From Opitutaceae bacterium (lineage in GTDB: Bacteria > Verrucomicrobiota > Verrucomicrobiia > Opitutales > Opitutaceae), in assembly GCA_016711225.1 (NCBI GenBank), contig JADJTK010000010.1:186001-250000 (forward strand): DNA of 64,000 nucleotides, read 5' to 3'. Shown here piece by piece: positions 63,916 through 64,000 of the stretch. The translations under genes were made by a program, and so were the position numbers. Every line of letters begins with the position of its first letter. Positions within the stretch are counted from its first letter, which is position 1. The notes beneath the pieces were generated by a model. It saw only the letters and a program-made list of their open reading frames with translations. It had not been told where the DNA came from and did no database searches.

Positions 63916-64000
63916 GGGAGCCTGGGTGGATGGACGGTGCCAGGACCTTGCTCTGCTCGCTGGCGAGGTGGCCGCATCCGAGGGCCCTCCTGGCGGCCGA

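Overview
The window is GC-rich bacterial chromosomal DNA, most probably from a member of the Verrucomicrobiota (Opitutales/Opitutaceae-like). This is inferred from gene content, not from a marker tree: a PEP-CTERM protein, a GxxExxY protein, very large secreted proteins with TSP3-like C-termini, ThuA, BspA-like repeats, and intergenic spaces packed with short palindromes and 6/7-bp tandem arrays. No rRNA, phage, plasmid or CRISPR signal was seen. One tRNA (Leu, anticodon UAG) is present.

Layout. 1-8.5 kb: ExbD (cut by the window edge) and ExbB, phosphatidylserine decarboxylase, tRNA-Leu, a VOC protein, then rtcB, nadK and tlyA on the minus strand and a DUF350 membrane protein. 8.5-13.6 kb: a MutM/Fpg glycosylase, a frameshifted M24 peptidase, a DUF192 lipoprotein, a LysE exporter and proA. 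13.7-22.6 kb: two frameshifted helical-repeat paralogues flanking a PIN toxin-antitoxin pair, a frameshifted secreted protein, and a frameshifted GHL10 glycoside hydrolase-like protein. 23-26 kb: mnmA interrupted by a 178-bp block of intergenic-type repeats, and two PH-domain membrane proteins. 26-35 kb: one intact 2945-residue secreted subtilase. 35-42.5 kb: ThuA, a GH13 debranching-type enzyme, and a gap-pgk-tpiA glycolytic cluster with clear terminators. 42.5-47.8 kb: a PEP-CTERM protein, a BspA/Ig-repeat protein (frameshifted) and a REP-associated transposase (RAYT) flanked by paired REP hairpins. 47.8-54.3 kb: polyprenyl synthase, a DapF homologue lacking both catalytic cysteines, and a Tat-exported molybdenum hydroxylase with its XdhC and MobA-like maturation genes. 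54.2-57 kb: two paralogous response regulators. 57.2-61.1 kb: gatC-gatA-gatB, with a GxxExxY element between gatA and gatB. 61.5-63.9 kb: an Arg/Pro-rich lipoprotein, a cupin and a (2Fe-2S) ferredoxin-like protein.

Themes. Housekeeping genes (gap-pgk-tpiA, gatCAB, nadK, tlyA, proA, the GH13 enzyme) are intact. Six accessory or secreted genes each carry an apparent one-base frameshift at a short homopolymer. That is either draft-assembly error or real decay; the 8.8-kb protease is clean. The strongest leads are the Cys-to-Ser DapF, the RAYT/REP system, repeats inserted inside mnmA and fpg, the GxxExxY element with an 18-bp perfect inverted repeat, and a composite hexamer-plus-heptamer array found at the 3' ends of genes.
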